A stretch of DNA of 29,101 bases from GCA-2686265 sp036010965 (GTDB lineage Bacteria > Planctomycetota > UBA1135 > GCA-002686595). The notes under the pieces are model-generated. The model was not told the origin of the DNA, did not search any database, and saw only the letters and a list, made by a program, of their open reading frames with translations. Positions 14,839 to 22,211 of the stretch are shown here, piece by piece (the stretch's first letter is position 1; each line of letters begins with the position of its first letter). The stretch lies in contig DASCMO010000003.1 of assembly GCA_036010965.1 (NCBI GenBank), positions 1 to 29,101 on the forward strand, written 5' to 3'. The position numbers were made by a program, and so were the translations under genes.

Positions 14839-16440
14839 ATGAACAGCCTTCTCCTCGCTCTCCTCGCTCTCCCCCCCACGCCCCAGGACTGGCATGCAGC
14901 AGAGCTCCCTTCTCTGTGCGTCGAGCTCGTGCCCACGCCCTCCTTTCCGCCCCTGGAGGACGGCTGGCATGTGATCCTGGACGAACGTGAGCGGAAAGCC
15001 TCGCCCGAGCGTGTCCCGGCCCTTCCCTCCAGCCAGGTGCGCCAGATGCTTGAGGCGGAAGCCCGCCGGCAAGGACGGGCGCTCACCTTCTACCCCAGCG
15101 CGCCGCCCCTGCTCGTCCACGGGAGCGCGCAGGACCGCGCCTGGCTCAATGCTGCTCTGAGCGAACTCCATCAGGCCGGAGAGCGCACACAAATCGAGGT
15201 CGCCGCCTGGCTGCGGCCGGTGCGCGGAGCGAGTCCCACCGGAGACAGCCTGCCGACCCCCGACGGGGCGCCCGCGGGCAGCAAGACCTGGAACGGCCGC
15301 CTGCCTTCCGGAGCGCAGGTGGCCTTCGGTCGCCGAGTGCGGGAGCACTTCCTCGCGGGCTTCGAGGTCGAGGTCGCCTCGGAGGAGGGTGTCGCCGTGC
15401 CCCAGATCGGCCAGATCGTCGCCGGACACACCCTGCACCTGCGCGCCGCGCGCGTGGACGCCGGCCGCTCCATCCACCTGACCGGCGTGCTCGACCTCGC
15501 GCGGGTGCGCGGCCTTGAGGAGTTCGACCCGGGCACGCCCGACCTCGGCAGCGTCCAGCAGCCCCTGGTGGATGTCGTGCAGGTCCACTTCTCGGGCGTG
15601 GTCCACAGCGGCGGCTTCCTGACGGTCTCCGTCTCCGGCACACCCCTCGACCAGCCCGACTGGACCCTCTGGGTGCAAGCCGCCACCGAGCCTGACCCGG
15701 ACGAAACTCCGGACAGCGGCTGGCGCATGAACGACCTGGCCCTGCTCGCCGCGGCGCCCCGCCGATTGCCCACCTGGCGTCCTCACACGGGCCCGATCGG
15801 CTGGGGCCTCCCTTTCCTGACGGCCGCCGCCCTGCCCGCCCTCGAGAATCCGGCCGTTCCCGTCTCCCCTGCCGGCCTCGACTCCCTGACCGGTGACACC
15901 GTCCGCCGCAATCCACGAGGGGTGCTGCCGAGCTACTGGACAGAGCGCCTACTCCTCGTCCACCCCGAGGACAGCGAGCGCTGGGGGCGGACGCGCGACC
16001 TCTGTCGCACCATGGAGAGCGCGCGCCTCTACACCGCTCGTGCTGGGCTCACCACCGGCGACCTGCAGGTCTCCTTGCCCGTCGCCGTCGGCGTCCCCGC
16101 GCGTGTCCTGGTAGGCCGCGAGCGCACCTTCCTCGTGGGCTACGAGGCTGAGATCGCCCCCGACACCTCCATGCCGTCCCCGATCGTGGAGCGCTGGTTC
16201 GAGGGCCTTGCCTGGCAGGGCATGCTCTCGTCCCGCTGGCTCCAGGCCGAAGTGCGCACGACCCACACCGAGTCCGTCGAGATCGCCAAGCGTTCCGCCA
16301 CGGTCCTCGGGGACCTCCAACTCCCCCGGCGCTCCGTGCGGGCTGCCAACCTCGGCGTCACCCCCGACGGGCAGGCGCGGGTCGCCCTCGAGGCGGACAC
16401 GGGTTCCCCGGCGGTGACCCTGAGGCTCGTCGCGCCCTGA
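14839..16440 (+). CDS. Exported protein of unknown function, possibly secretin-N-like
   Basis: The protein is 533 aa from ATG 14839; a GTG at 14827 would add four residues. The N-terminus (MNSLLLALLALPPTPQDW) is a short signal peptide. At about residues 65-125 the sequence QVRQMLEAEARRQGRALTFY, then LLVHGSAQDRAWLNAALSEL and TQIEVAAWL, has the beta-alpha-beta rhythm of the short N domains of secretins, but no secretin pore domain follows; this resemblance is weak. The rest is beta-rich, with several segments of the form VEVASEEGVAVPQIGQIVAG and a C-terminal block ending VALEADTGSPAVTLRLVAP. It is 79 nt upstream of rpoN on the same strand and divergent from the FHA-like gene. Function is unknown. 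Confidence 0.7.
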   Translation: MNSLLLALLALPPTPQDWHAAELPSLCVELVPTPSFPPLEDGWHVILDERERKASPERVPALPSSQVRQMLEAEARRQGRALTFYPSAPPLLVHGSAQDRAWLNAALSELHQAGERTQIEVAAWLRPVRGASPTGDSLPTPDGAPAGSKTWNGRLPSGAQVAFGRRVREHFLAGFEVEVASEEGVAVPQIGQIVAGHTLHLRAARVDAGRSIHLTGVLDLARVRGLEEFDPGTPDLGSVQQPLVDVVQVHFSGVVHSGGFLTVSVSGTPLDQPDWTLWVQAATEPDPDETPDSGWRMNDLALLAAAPRRLPTWRPHTGPIGWGLPFLTAAALPALENPAVPVSPAGLDSLTGDTVRRNPRGVLPSYWTERLLLVHPEDSERWGRTRDLCRTMESARLYTARAGLTTGDLQVSLPVAVGVPARVLVGRERTFLVGYEAEIAPDTSMPSPIVERWFEGLAWQGMLSSRWLQAEVRTTHTESVEIAKRSATVLGDLQLPRRSVRAANLGVTPDGQARVALEADTGSPAVTLRLVAP

Positions 16441-16474
16441 ACCCCGCAGGCCCGCGAGCCGACCGCTGCCGGGC

Positions 16475-16480
16475 TATACT
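16475..16480 (+). promoter_or_regulatory. Possible -10 element upstream of rpoN
   Basis: TATACT, one of the few AT-rich hexamers in this GC-rich gap, lies about 40 nt upstream of the rpoN GTG, with a second similar hexamer (AATACT, 16482-16487) just after it. No good -35 hexamer is found at 16-18 nt upstream, so this is a tentative call. Confidence 0.25.
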
Positions 16481-16519
16481 CAATACTGTCCGCCGTGTTC
16501 CTGCGCGGCGGCCCACATC

Positions 16520-17989
16520 GTGAGACTCGGCCTCCACCAATCCGTCCGCCTGGCACAGCGACTGGTCCAGTCGCCGCAGATGATCCAGGCCATGAAGATC
16601 CTGCAGCTGCCGGCGCTGGATCTCGAGGCGCGTATCCAACAGGAGCTGGACGAGAACATCATGCTCGAGCGGCGGGAGGAGGAGGCGGTCACGCCCGACT
16701 CCGAGCCCCAGACGAGCCAGGAGAGCGATGACTTCACGGAGCGTGATGCGATCGAGAAGATGCTCGAGGACCTCGAGCGCCTCGATCGCGACTACGGAGA
16801 CGGCTCTCGCTTCACGGGCAGCGCGAACGCGGAGGATGGCGATCGCAAGCTCGCTGCGATGCAAAACACGCCCGATGTCCCCAAGTCCATGGCCGAGGCC
16901 CTGACCGAGGAGCTCGCCTTTCTCGACCTGACTCCCCGCCAGCGCCTCATTGCCGAGTACCTCGTGCGCTCGCTCGACGAGCGCGGGTACCTGCGCGACG
17001 ACCTCGACTCCCTCGCCGCCCAGTGCCCCCTCGAACCGCCCGAGGGGACGGAGCCCCAGGCCGCCGCGCTCAGCGTCGAGGAGGTCCTGGAGGTCCTGAC
17101 ACTCCTGCGCGAACTGATCCACCCCGGCCTCGGGGCCCAGGACCTACGTGAGGCCCTGCTGCTGCAACTCGACGCGCTCGACCTCTCAACGTCTCTGCCG
17201 CGCTCGATCGTCGCCGGCCACCTCCAGGACCTGGAGCGCAACCGCCTGCCGCAGATCGCGCGCGAGACCGGCGCGTCCATCGAGCAGGTCAAGAGCGCCA
17301 TCGAGACCCTCAAGACCCTCGACGCCACCCCGGGCGCCGACTACGGCGAGTCCCGCGCCACCGTCATCCATCCCGACGTGCTGGCCGGGGACCTCGACGG
17401 GGAGTTCGTTGTGCGCCTCGACCGCGAACGCCAGCCGCGCCTGACGATCTCGCGTGCCTACCGCGAGTTGCTCAAGAGCGCCGACAAGGGCGACGACGTC
17501 GAGTCCTGGCTCAAGAAGCGCCTTGAGTCCGCGCGCTGGTTCATGGACGCCATCGCCCAGCGCCAGAGCACCCTCGAGCGCGTCGCGCGGGTGGTCCTGA
17601 CCCACCAGCGCCCCTTCTTCGAGAAGGGGCTGACCGCCCTGCAGCCCCTGCGCATGCAGGAGGTCGCCGACGAGGTCGGCGTGCACATCTCGACCATCAG
17701 TCGCGCGGTCAGCGGCAAGTACGCCCAGACACCGCGCGGGATCTTCCCGCTCAAGTTCTTCTTCACCGGCGGGACCGCGGCCGAGACCGGCGAGGTCACC
17801 AGCCAGGGAAGCATCCAGCAGAGGATCCGCGAACTCGTCGAGAGCGAGGACAAGAAGAAGCCGCTCTCCGACGAGGCGATCGCCAAGCGCTTGCGGGAGA
17901 GCAACGACATCTCCATCGCGCGCCGCACGGTGACCAAGTACCGCAAGATGATGTCCCTGCCCTCATCGAGCCAGCGGAAGACCTTCTAA
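16520..17989 (+). CDS. rpoN: RNA polymerase sigma-54 factor
   Basis: The protein is 489 aa, the usual size. Region I is the Gln/Leu-rich N-terminus (LGLHQSVRLAQRLVQSPQ then MIQAMKILQLPALDLE), which contacts activators. It is followed by an acidic linker (about 50-105), the core-binding domain (about 110-300) and the DNA-binding domain with the helix-turn-helix LRMQEVADEVGVHISTISRA and the RpoN box ARRTVTKYR near residue 470. It directs RNA polymerase to -24/-12 promoters and needs an AAA+ activator; two such activators are encoded in this window. The start is GTG 16520, which gives the conserved N-terminus; no clear Shine-Dalgarno precedes it. The efp gene follows after 54 nt, with a hairpin in the gap. 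Confidence 0.97.
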   Translation: MRLGLHQSVRLAQRLVQSPQMIQAMKILQLPALDLEARIQQELDENIMLERREEEAVTPDSEPQTSQESDDFTERDAIEKMLEDLERLDRDYGDGSRFTGSANAEDGDRKLAAMQNTPDVPKSMAEALTEELAFLDLTPRQRLIAEYLVRSLDERGYLRDDLDSLAAQCPLEPPEGTEPQAAALSVEEVLEVLTLLRELIHPGLGAQDLREALLLQLDALDLSTSLPRSIVAGHLQDLERNRLPQIARETGASIEQVKSAIETLKTLDATPGADYGESRATVIHPDVLAGDLDGEFVVRLDRERQPRLTISRAYRELLKSADKGDDVESWLKKRLESARWFMDAIAQRQSTLERVARVVLTHQRPFFEKGLTALQPLRMQEVADEVGVHISTISRAVSGKYAQTPRGIFPLKFFFTGGTAAETGEVTSQGSIQQRIRELVESEDKKKPLSDEAIAKRLRESNDISIARRTVTKYRKMMSLPSSSQRKTF

Positions 17990-17994
17990 CTCAC

Positions 17995-18010
17995 CGGGCG
18001 CGAGCGCCCG
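17995..18010 (+). other. Strong hairpin between rpoN and efp
   Basis: CGGGCG and CGCCCG form a perfect 6-bp stem over a CGAG tetraloop, 5 nt after the rpoN stop and 33 nt before the efp ATG. There is no following T-run, so it is more likely an mRNA-stability or attenuation element than a full terminator. Confidence 0.4.
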
Positions 18011-18043
18011 ACCACCTCCACCCCAGAGCCGAGAATCCTCTCC

Positions 18044-18610
18044 ATGAGCGTCCGAGCCACCGAGCTGCGAAAGGGCAGCGTGATCGAACGAGACGGCGAC
18101 CTGCTGCAGATCACCGAGTACCACCACTCCACGCCCGGAAACTGGCGCGCCATCATCCAGATGAAGACGCGCAGCCTGACCTCCGGGCAGGCCGGTTCGA
18201 TCCGCGCCGGGTCCGGCGACACCTTCGAGATCGCGTTCCTCGACCGCCGCAAGTGCGAGTACCTCTACCGCGAGAGCAACGGCGACTGCGTCTTCATGGA
18301 CGCCGAGAGCTTCGAGCAGTTCCCCCTGCCCAGCAGTCTCGCGCAAGACAGCATGGGCTACATCCGGGAGAACACGACCGTCGAGCTGACCTTCCACGAC
18401 GGGCGCGCGATCGGCATCGCCCTGCCTCCGACGGTCGAGCTCGAGGTGACCGAGGCCGAGGTGGCCGTCAAGGGCAACACGGCCACCAACGTCAAGAAGG
18501 ATGCCGTGGTGGAAACGGGCCTGGGGGTCAAGGTCCCCCTGCACATCTCCGTCGGCGATCGCATCCGCATCAACACCGACACCGGCGAGTTCCAGGGACG
18601 CAGCAACTAA
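18044..18610 (+). CDS. efp: Elongation factor P, Asn at the tip position
   Basis: The protein is 188 aa, exactly the length of E. coli EF-P. It has the three beta-barrel domains: KOW-like domain 1 (about 1-63), domain 2 (about 66-125) and the C-terminal OB domain (about 130-188, with KGNTATNVKKDAVVETG and VKVPLHISVGDRIRINTDTG). EF-P enters the ribosomal E site and relieves stalling at polyproline. In E. coli the loop PGKG carries Lys34, which is beta-lysylated; here the loop is PGNW with Asn33 at that place, so neither lysylation nor Arg rhamnosylation is possible at that residue. It follows rpoN and converges with the glycosyltransferase gene, with 15 nt between the stops. Identity is secure; the modification state is unknown. 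Confidence 0.95.
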   Translation: MSVRATELRKGSVIERDGDLLQITEYHHSTPGNWRAIIQMKTRSLTSGQAGSIRAGSGDTFEIAFLDRRKCEYLYRESNGDCVFMDAESFEQFPLPSSLAQDSMGYIRENTTVELTFHDGRAIGIALPPTVELEVTEAEVAVKGNTATNVKKDAVVETGLGVKVPLHISVGDRIRINTDTGEFQGRSN

Positions 18611-18625
18611 AGGCGCAGCGCGCCC

Positions 18626-20059
18626 TCACTCGCGCAGGTACACGTGGACGTCGAGATCCCGGCCCTCCATGTCCACCGCGAAGCGCCGCACCAGACGGCA
18701 CTCCGAGCGTAGCCAGGCCTCGATGCGCTCCGCATCGCGCTCCCTGAGCCCGTCGAACCACTGCGGCCGCACCACGACCCAGATCCGACGCGCATGGCGC
18801 GTCCAGCGCCGCGGGCCATCGGGAAACCACTCCGAGAGGGTGCTGACGGTCTCGGGATGGCGCAGGTCGGCGTTGGCGCCGCCCAGGTAGAACTCCCCCA
18901 CGGGTGCCGCCATACCCAGCACCAGGTCGCCCGTCCGCCGCTGGGCGTCCACGAACTCGTAGGCCGCGCGCCACGCCGGCCGCTCCCCTTCGCGCACGAC
19001 GAAGTAGAGCGCCATGTTGGCCAGGGCCGGCAGAAGTAGAAGGGCAGCGAAGGCCAAGTCGCGCCGGCGGAAGTCGTCGCGGGCCAACGGTGCAAGCAGG
19101 GCACTGGCCAGCACCGCCGCCCAGGGCAGGAGCACGAAGGCGTACTGGGCCGACATCACGACCTGGGTCGCGAGAGCCGTGACGAGGGCCGCGGAGAGCA
19201 CGACCACCGCCAGGGCAAAGCCGATGAAGGGCTCCCGGCGACGCAGGCCCGACCAGGCTCCACCGGCGGCGCCCGCCAAGAGTGGCGGCGTGAAGAAATA
19301 GCCGCAGGTCAGGAGCAGGTGCGCCACGCCCCCGCCCCAGTGCTCGACCGGTTTCTGGCTGGCGTGGTTCGCCAGGGCCTCGAAGGCCCGCGGGCCCGCC
19401 AGGAGCACGAGCAGGGCGCCCAAGGCCAGGCTCACGGCCAGCACGCCCCGCGGCCAGGGTCGGCTCCCTCCCGCTCGGCGCCAGAAGGCCACGCCCACGA
19501 GCGGCCCGGCGAGCAGGGCGGCCGAGGGATGGAGAGCTCCGGCCAGCAGGACCACCCCGATCCCCGCGGCGGTCAGGATCCGGCCACCGGCCGGCCCTTG
19601 TCGTTGCCAGGAACCGCGCAGAAAGAGACCCACGCCGAGGAGCGAGACGGCCTGGGCCAAGGTGTAGAAGCGCGCACTCTGGGACCAGTAGACGTGCCAG
19701 GCGCTGGTCGCCACGAGCAGGGCCGCGAAGGCCGCCCGACGGGAACCGAGCACGGGACGAAAGGCCCACCAGGTCAACGGCACGCAGGCGATGCCGACCA
19801 GGCACGGCGCGAGCCGCAGGGCGCCCTCGCTCGGCTCGCCACCCAGCAGGGCCACCATGGCCCCGATCGCCCGGTACCCCCAGGGATTGAAGATCTGGTC
19901 GCTGTCGAGGGCGTGGTGCAGGTCGGCCCAGGTGTAGGCCTCGTCGATCCACAGGCCCCACTCGCCCAGGCGCAACAAGCGCGTGAGCGACAGCAAACCG
20001 GCGAGCCACAGGAAGGGGCCCGCACCCGCTTTCCAGGCCTGCCCTGAGGTTTGGGACAT
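18626..20059 (-). CDS. GT-C (GT39/ArnT-like) membrane glycosyltransferase
   Basis: The protein is 477 aa. About ten hydrophobic helices are spread from residue 14 to about 365, followed by a soluble C-terminal part with GEFYLGGANADLRHPETVST. The first extracytoplasmic loop contains LGEWGLWIDEAYTWADL, with the acidic Asp39-Glu40 pair that is the catalytic signature of GT39/ArnT/PMT-type enzymes using polyprenyl-phosphate sugars. It probably adds a sugar to a lipid, glycan or protein on the outer face of the inner membrane; the acceptor cannot be told. ATG 20059 is chosen because it stands just before the first helix; the open frame continues upstream into Arg-rich nonsense. It is divergent from the PEGA lipoprotein gene and lies near two GT2 genes. 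Confidence 0.85.
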   Translation of the reverse strand: MSQTSGQAWKAGAGPFLWLAGLLSLTRLLRLGEWGLWIDEAYTWADLHHALDSDQIFNPWGYRAIGAMVALLGGEPSEGALRLAPCLVGIACVPLTWWAFRPVLGSRRAAFAALLVATSAWHVYWSQSARFYTLAQAVSLLGVGLFLRGSWQRQGPAGGRILTAAGIGVVLLAGALHPSAALLAGPLVGVAFWRRAGGSRPWPRGVLAVSLALGALLVLLAGPRAFEALANHASQKPVEHWGGGVAHLLLTCGYFFTPPLLAGAAGGAWSGLRRREPFIGFALAVVVLSAALVTALATQVVMSAQYAFVLLPWAAVLASALLAPLARDDFRRRDLAFAALLLLPALANMALYFVVREGERPAWRAAYEFVDAQRRTGDLVLGMAAPVGEFYLGGANADLRHPETVSTLSEWFPDGPRRWTRHARRIWVVVRPQWFDGLRERDAERIEAWLRSECRLVRRFAVDMEGRDLDVHVYLRE

Positions 20060-20114
20060 GGGGACTTCAGGAGGGTTCCACAGCCGACCGGCGATCGCAA
20101 CAGCGCTCCGCCTT

Positions 20115-20128
20115 CCCCTGGCCAGGGG
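20115..20128. promoter_or_regulatory. Perfect 14-bp palindrome in a divergent gap
   Basis: CCCCTGGCCAGGGG is its own reverse complement and lies in the 154-bp gap between the divergent GT39 and PEGA genes, 56 nt from one start and 86 nt from the other. Its position is suitable for a shared operator, but no regulator is known for it. Confidence 0.35.
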
Positions 20129-20145
20129 GGTGCGCCCGGGCGAGG

Positions 20146-20182
20146 CCAGGCGCTTCCGCCGGCGCCTCCCCAGGCGCTTGCG
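20146..20182. repeat. Two direct repeats of 13 bp in the divergent gap
   Basis: CCAGGCGCTTCCG (20146-20158) and CCAGGCGCTTGCG (20170-20182) differ at one base and start 24 bp apart, between the palindrome and the PEGA gene. They could be a pair of protein-binding sites on similar helix faces, or chance in GC-rich DNA. Confidence 0.35.
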
Positions 20183-20213
20183 TCCCCCTCTGCCGAGCCC
20201 CAGAATCACCTGC

Positions 20214-20633
20214 GTGTCAGCCACGCTCCGCCTCCTGACCCTCGCCACCCTCGCCACCCTGGCGGGGGGCTGCGCCTCCCCCGGAGGCCGCACACCGGTG
20301 CTTTTCACCACCGACCCCCCCGGCGCCGCCGTGGTGCTCGACGGGCAACCGTCCGGCTTCGCCACGCCCTGCCATCTCGGCCTGCCCCTCGACGGCGGCG
20401 CGATCCGGGTCGAGCTGGTCAAGAAGGGCTTCGTGACCGCCGTACGCGAACTGGAGGTGGGCACGAACACGGTCACGGTCCTGTGGAGCGAGATGAACGT
20501 CGGGCACAAGGCCTGGCGCTTCCCCCTGCACCTCAACGCGGACGACTTCTTCGTGCCCGTGCGCTCGGTGAACCCGATGAAGCCAGCGCGCATCTTCGTG
20601 CGCCTGATGCGCAGCGCCGACGCGGAGCTCTGA
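20214..20633 (+). CDS. Small PEGA-domain lipoprotein
   Basis: The protein is 139 aa from GTG 20214. The N-terminus is a type II signal peptide with repeated LATLATLA and the lipobox LAGGC (Cys20). The mature part starts with a PEGA domain (about 27-82): PVLFTTDPPGAAVVLDGQ, then GFATPCHLGLPL and VKKGFVTAVRELEV, the usual surface or envelope beta-domain. A C-terminal region rich in Phe and Arg follows. The GTG is the start that places the signal peptide at the N-terminus; the open frame upstream is not protein-like. The GmhB-type gene begins 1 nt after its stop, so the two are an operon. It may be an envelope-attached binding protein. Confidence 0.8.
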   Translation: MSATLRLLTLATLATLAGGCASPGGRTPVLFTTDPPGAAVVLDGQPSGFATPCHLGLPLDGGAIRVELVKKGFVTAVRELEVGTNTVTVLWSEMNVGHKAWRFPLHLNADDFFVPVRSVNPMKPARIFVRLMRSADAEL

Positions 20634-20634
20634 G

Positions 20635-21225
20635 GTGCGGCCGGCGGTCTTCCTGGATCGCGACGGCACCCTGATCGTCGAGCGCGACTTCCTGACCGAC
20701 GCCGACGAGCTCTGCCTGCTGCCCGACGCCGGCGAGGCGGTGGCGCGCTTGAACGCGGCGGGCTGGGCGGTGGTGGTCGTCACCAACCAGAGTGGCATCG
20801 CCCGCGGCCTGCTGGACGAGCGCACCCTGGCCACCATCCACGAGCGCATGACCGCCGTCCTGGCGGAGCACGGCGCGCGCCTCGACGGCGTATTTTACTG
20901 TCCCCACCATCCCGAACACGGCAGCCCACCTCTGCGCTGCGATTGCTCCTGCCGCAAACCGCGCCCTGGTCTCTTCGAGCGCGCGGTTCGCGAACTGGAC
21001 ATCGACCCGACCCGCAGCTGGTGCGTGGGCGACGCCGAGCGCGACCTGCTGGCGGGTGCGGCCGTCGGAGCGACGGGGATCCTGGTCGCCACGGGCAAGG
21101 GCGCGGCCGAAGAGGCGCGCATGACCGCCGCCGGGCACCCGCCCGCGCGCCGGGCGGCGAACCTGGCCGCCGCGGTGAGCGCGATCCTGGGCGCGGATCA
21201 GTCCTCGCGCTCAGGCTGCTCGTAG
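20635..21225 (+). CDS. gmhB: HAD phosphatase, GmhB (heptose 1,7-bisphosphate 7-phosphatase) type
   Basis: The protein is 196 aa, similar to GmhB. HAD motif I is FLDRDGTLI (Asp8 nucleophile, Asp10), motif II is VVTNQSGIARG, and the zinc loop is CPHHPEHG followed by CDCSCRKPRPG with the usual Cys-x-His and Cys-x-Cys ligands. The late VGDAERDL holds motif IV acids. In the known pathway the enzyme removes the 7-phosphate from D-glycero-D-manno-heptose 1,7-bisphosphate on the way to ADP- or GDP-heptose for lipopolysaccharide core or S-layer glycans. The related histidinol phosphatase (HisB-N) is the alternative, but no his genes are near. The start is GTG 20635. Its 3' end overlaps the convergent GT2 gene by 28 bp. 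Confidence 0.85.
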   Translation: MRPAVFLDRDGTLIVERDFLTDADELCLLPDAGEAVARLNAAGWAVVVVTNQSGIARGLLDERTLATIHERMTAVLAEHGARLDGVFYCPHHPEHGSPPLRCDCSCRKPRPGLFERAVRELDIDPTRSWCVGDAERDLLAGAAVGATGILVATGKGAAEEARMTAAGHPPARRAANLAAAVSAILGADQSSRSGCS

Positions 21226-22211
21226 ACGCGCTCGATGCGGTACTCCCGCAGAGCGCTGGCGCGGGTATAGATGATGATCTCACCCACGAGACCGAAACCG
21301 ACGATCTGCACCCCGAGCACGAACAGCATCACGCCCAGCAGGAACAGGGGCCGGTTCCAGACGCCCGCCTCGGGGATCAGAAACTTCTGGACCAGGATGC
21401 CGCCCGAGACGGCGCCCCCCATGAGCACGAACAGGCCGCCGAGGGCTCCGAAGAAACGCAGTGGCTGGAGGGTGAAGCGCGTCAGGAAGACCACGGCCGC
21501 GATGTCGATCACGCGCCGGACGTAGACCCCGAGGCCGAAGATCCCTGCCCCACCCCACTCGCGCACGTGGCGGACCTGGACCTCCTCGACCACGAAACCC
21601 TGGCGGTAGGCGACGACGGGTAGGAAGCGGTACATGTCGCCGTAGATCGCGAGCCCGGCCACGGCCTCGCGTCGCATGGCACGCAGGTAACAGTTGAGGT
21701 CGTGGAAGGGCGCCCCGATGATGCGCCGGATCAGGAGATTGAAGCAGCTGGACTGCAGGCGGTTGAGTAGCGGATCGACGCGCGGCTTACGCCAGGGGAC
21801 GATGAGGTCCGCGCCGCCGTCGATGGCGTCCAGCATCGGTCCGAGTTCGGCCGGATCGATCTGCACGTACTGCGGGGAGGTCACGATCACGCGCCCGCGG
21901 GCGCGCTCGAGCCCGGCCGAGAGGCAGGCCGACTCCCCGAAGCGCTGCTGGAAAGCCAGGGGTCGCACCTGTTCGGGGTTCGCCTGCGCCAGGGAGCTCG
22001 CCTCCTCCCAGGCCGATCCTCGCACGCCGTCGAAGACTGGGACGCACTCCCAGGTGCGGCCCTGGCGGGAGAGATCGGCCCCCAGAGCCTCGACCACCTC
22101 GCGCACCCGGCCGTCCGCGGTCTGCACCGGGACGATGATCGTCACATCGAGGGTCGGCTCCGCCTGGGGCGCCGCGCCGCTCTCGGTGGTTTCCGGCTCG
22201 AGCTCACTCAT
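21198..22211 (-). CDS. GT2-family glycosyltransferase paralogue lacking the DXD motif
   Basis: The protein is 337 aa. The overall plan is that of DPM-like/undecaprenyl-phosphate sugar transferases: an N-terminal GT-A domain (about 20-235) and two C-terminal transmembrane hairpin helices (about 255-318). The central region (NRLQSSCFNLLIRRIIGAPFHDLNCYLRAMRREAV, split by family blocks) aligns with the neighbour. However, the position of the DxD (TIDGDLQNDP in the neighbour) reads TSPQYVQIDP (111-120), and the first nucleotide-binding block is FDGVRG instead of VDDHSRD. Metal and sugar-nucleotide binding are thus probably lost or altered. It overlaps the upstream GT2 gene by 8 nt (ATGAGTGA), so the two are surely co-translated. 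It may be a non-catalytic partner; this is inference. Confidence 0.85.
   Translation of the reverse strand: MSELEPETTESGAAPQAEPTLDVTIIVPVQTADGRVREVVEALGADLSRQGRTWECVPVFDGVRGSAWEEASSLAQANPEQVRPLAFQQRFGESACLSAGLERARGRVIVTSPQYVQIDPAELGPMLDAIDGGADLIVPWRKPRVDPLLNRLQSSCFNLLIRRIIGAPFHDLNCYLRAMRREAVAGLAIYGDMYRFLPVVAYRQGFVVEEVQVRHVREWGGAGIFGLGVYVRRVIDIAAVVFLTRFTLQPLRFFGALGGLFVLMGGAVSGGILVQKFLIPEAGVWNRPLFLLGVMLFVLGVQIVGFGLVGEIIIYTRASALREYRIERVYEQPERED

Noticed and set aside
16550..16564. TGGCAC inside rpoN as sigma-54 -24 box
   Set aside because: It lies in coding sequence and there is no GC at the required distance in a -12 context.
18570..20009. Long leftward open frame overlapping the GT39 gene in another frame
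   Set aside because: It is Arg/Pro/Gly-rich without hydrophobic helices, while the other frame gives a normal GT-C protein.
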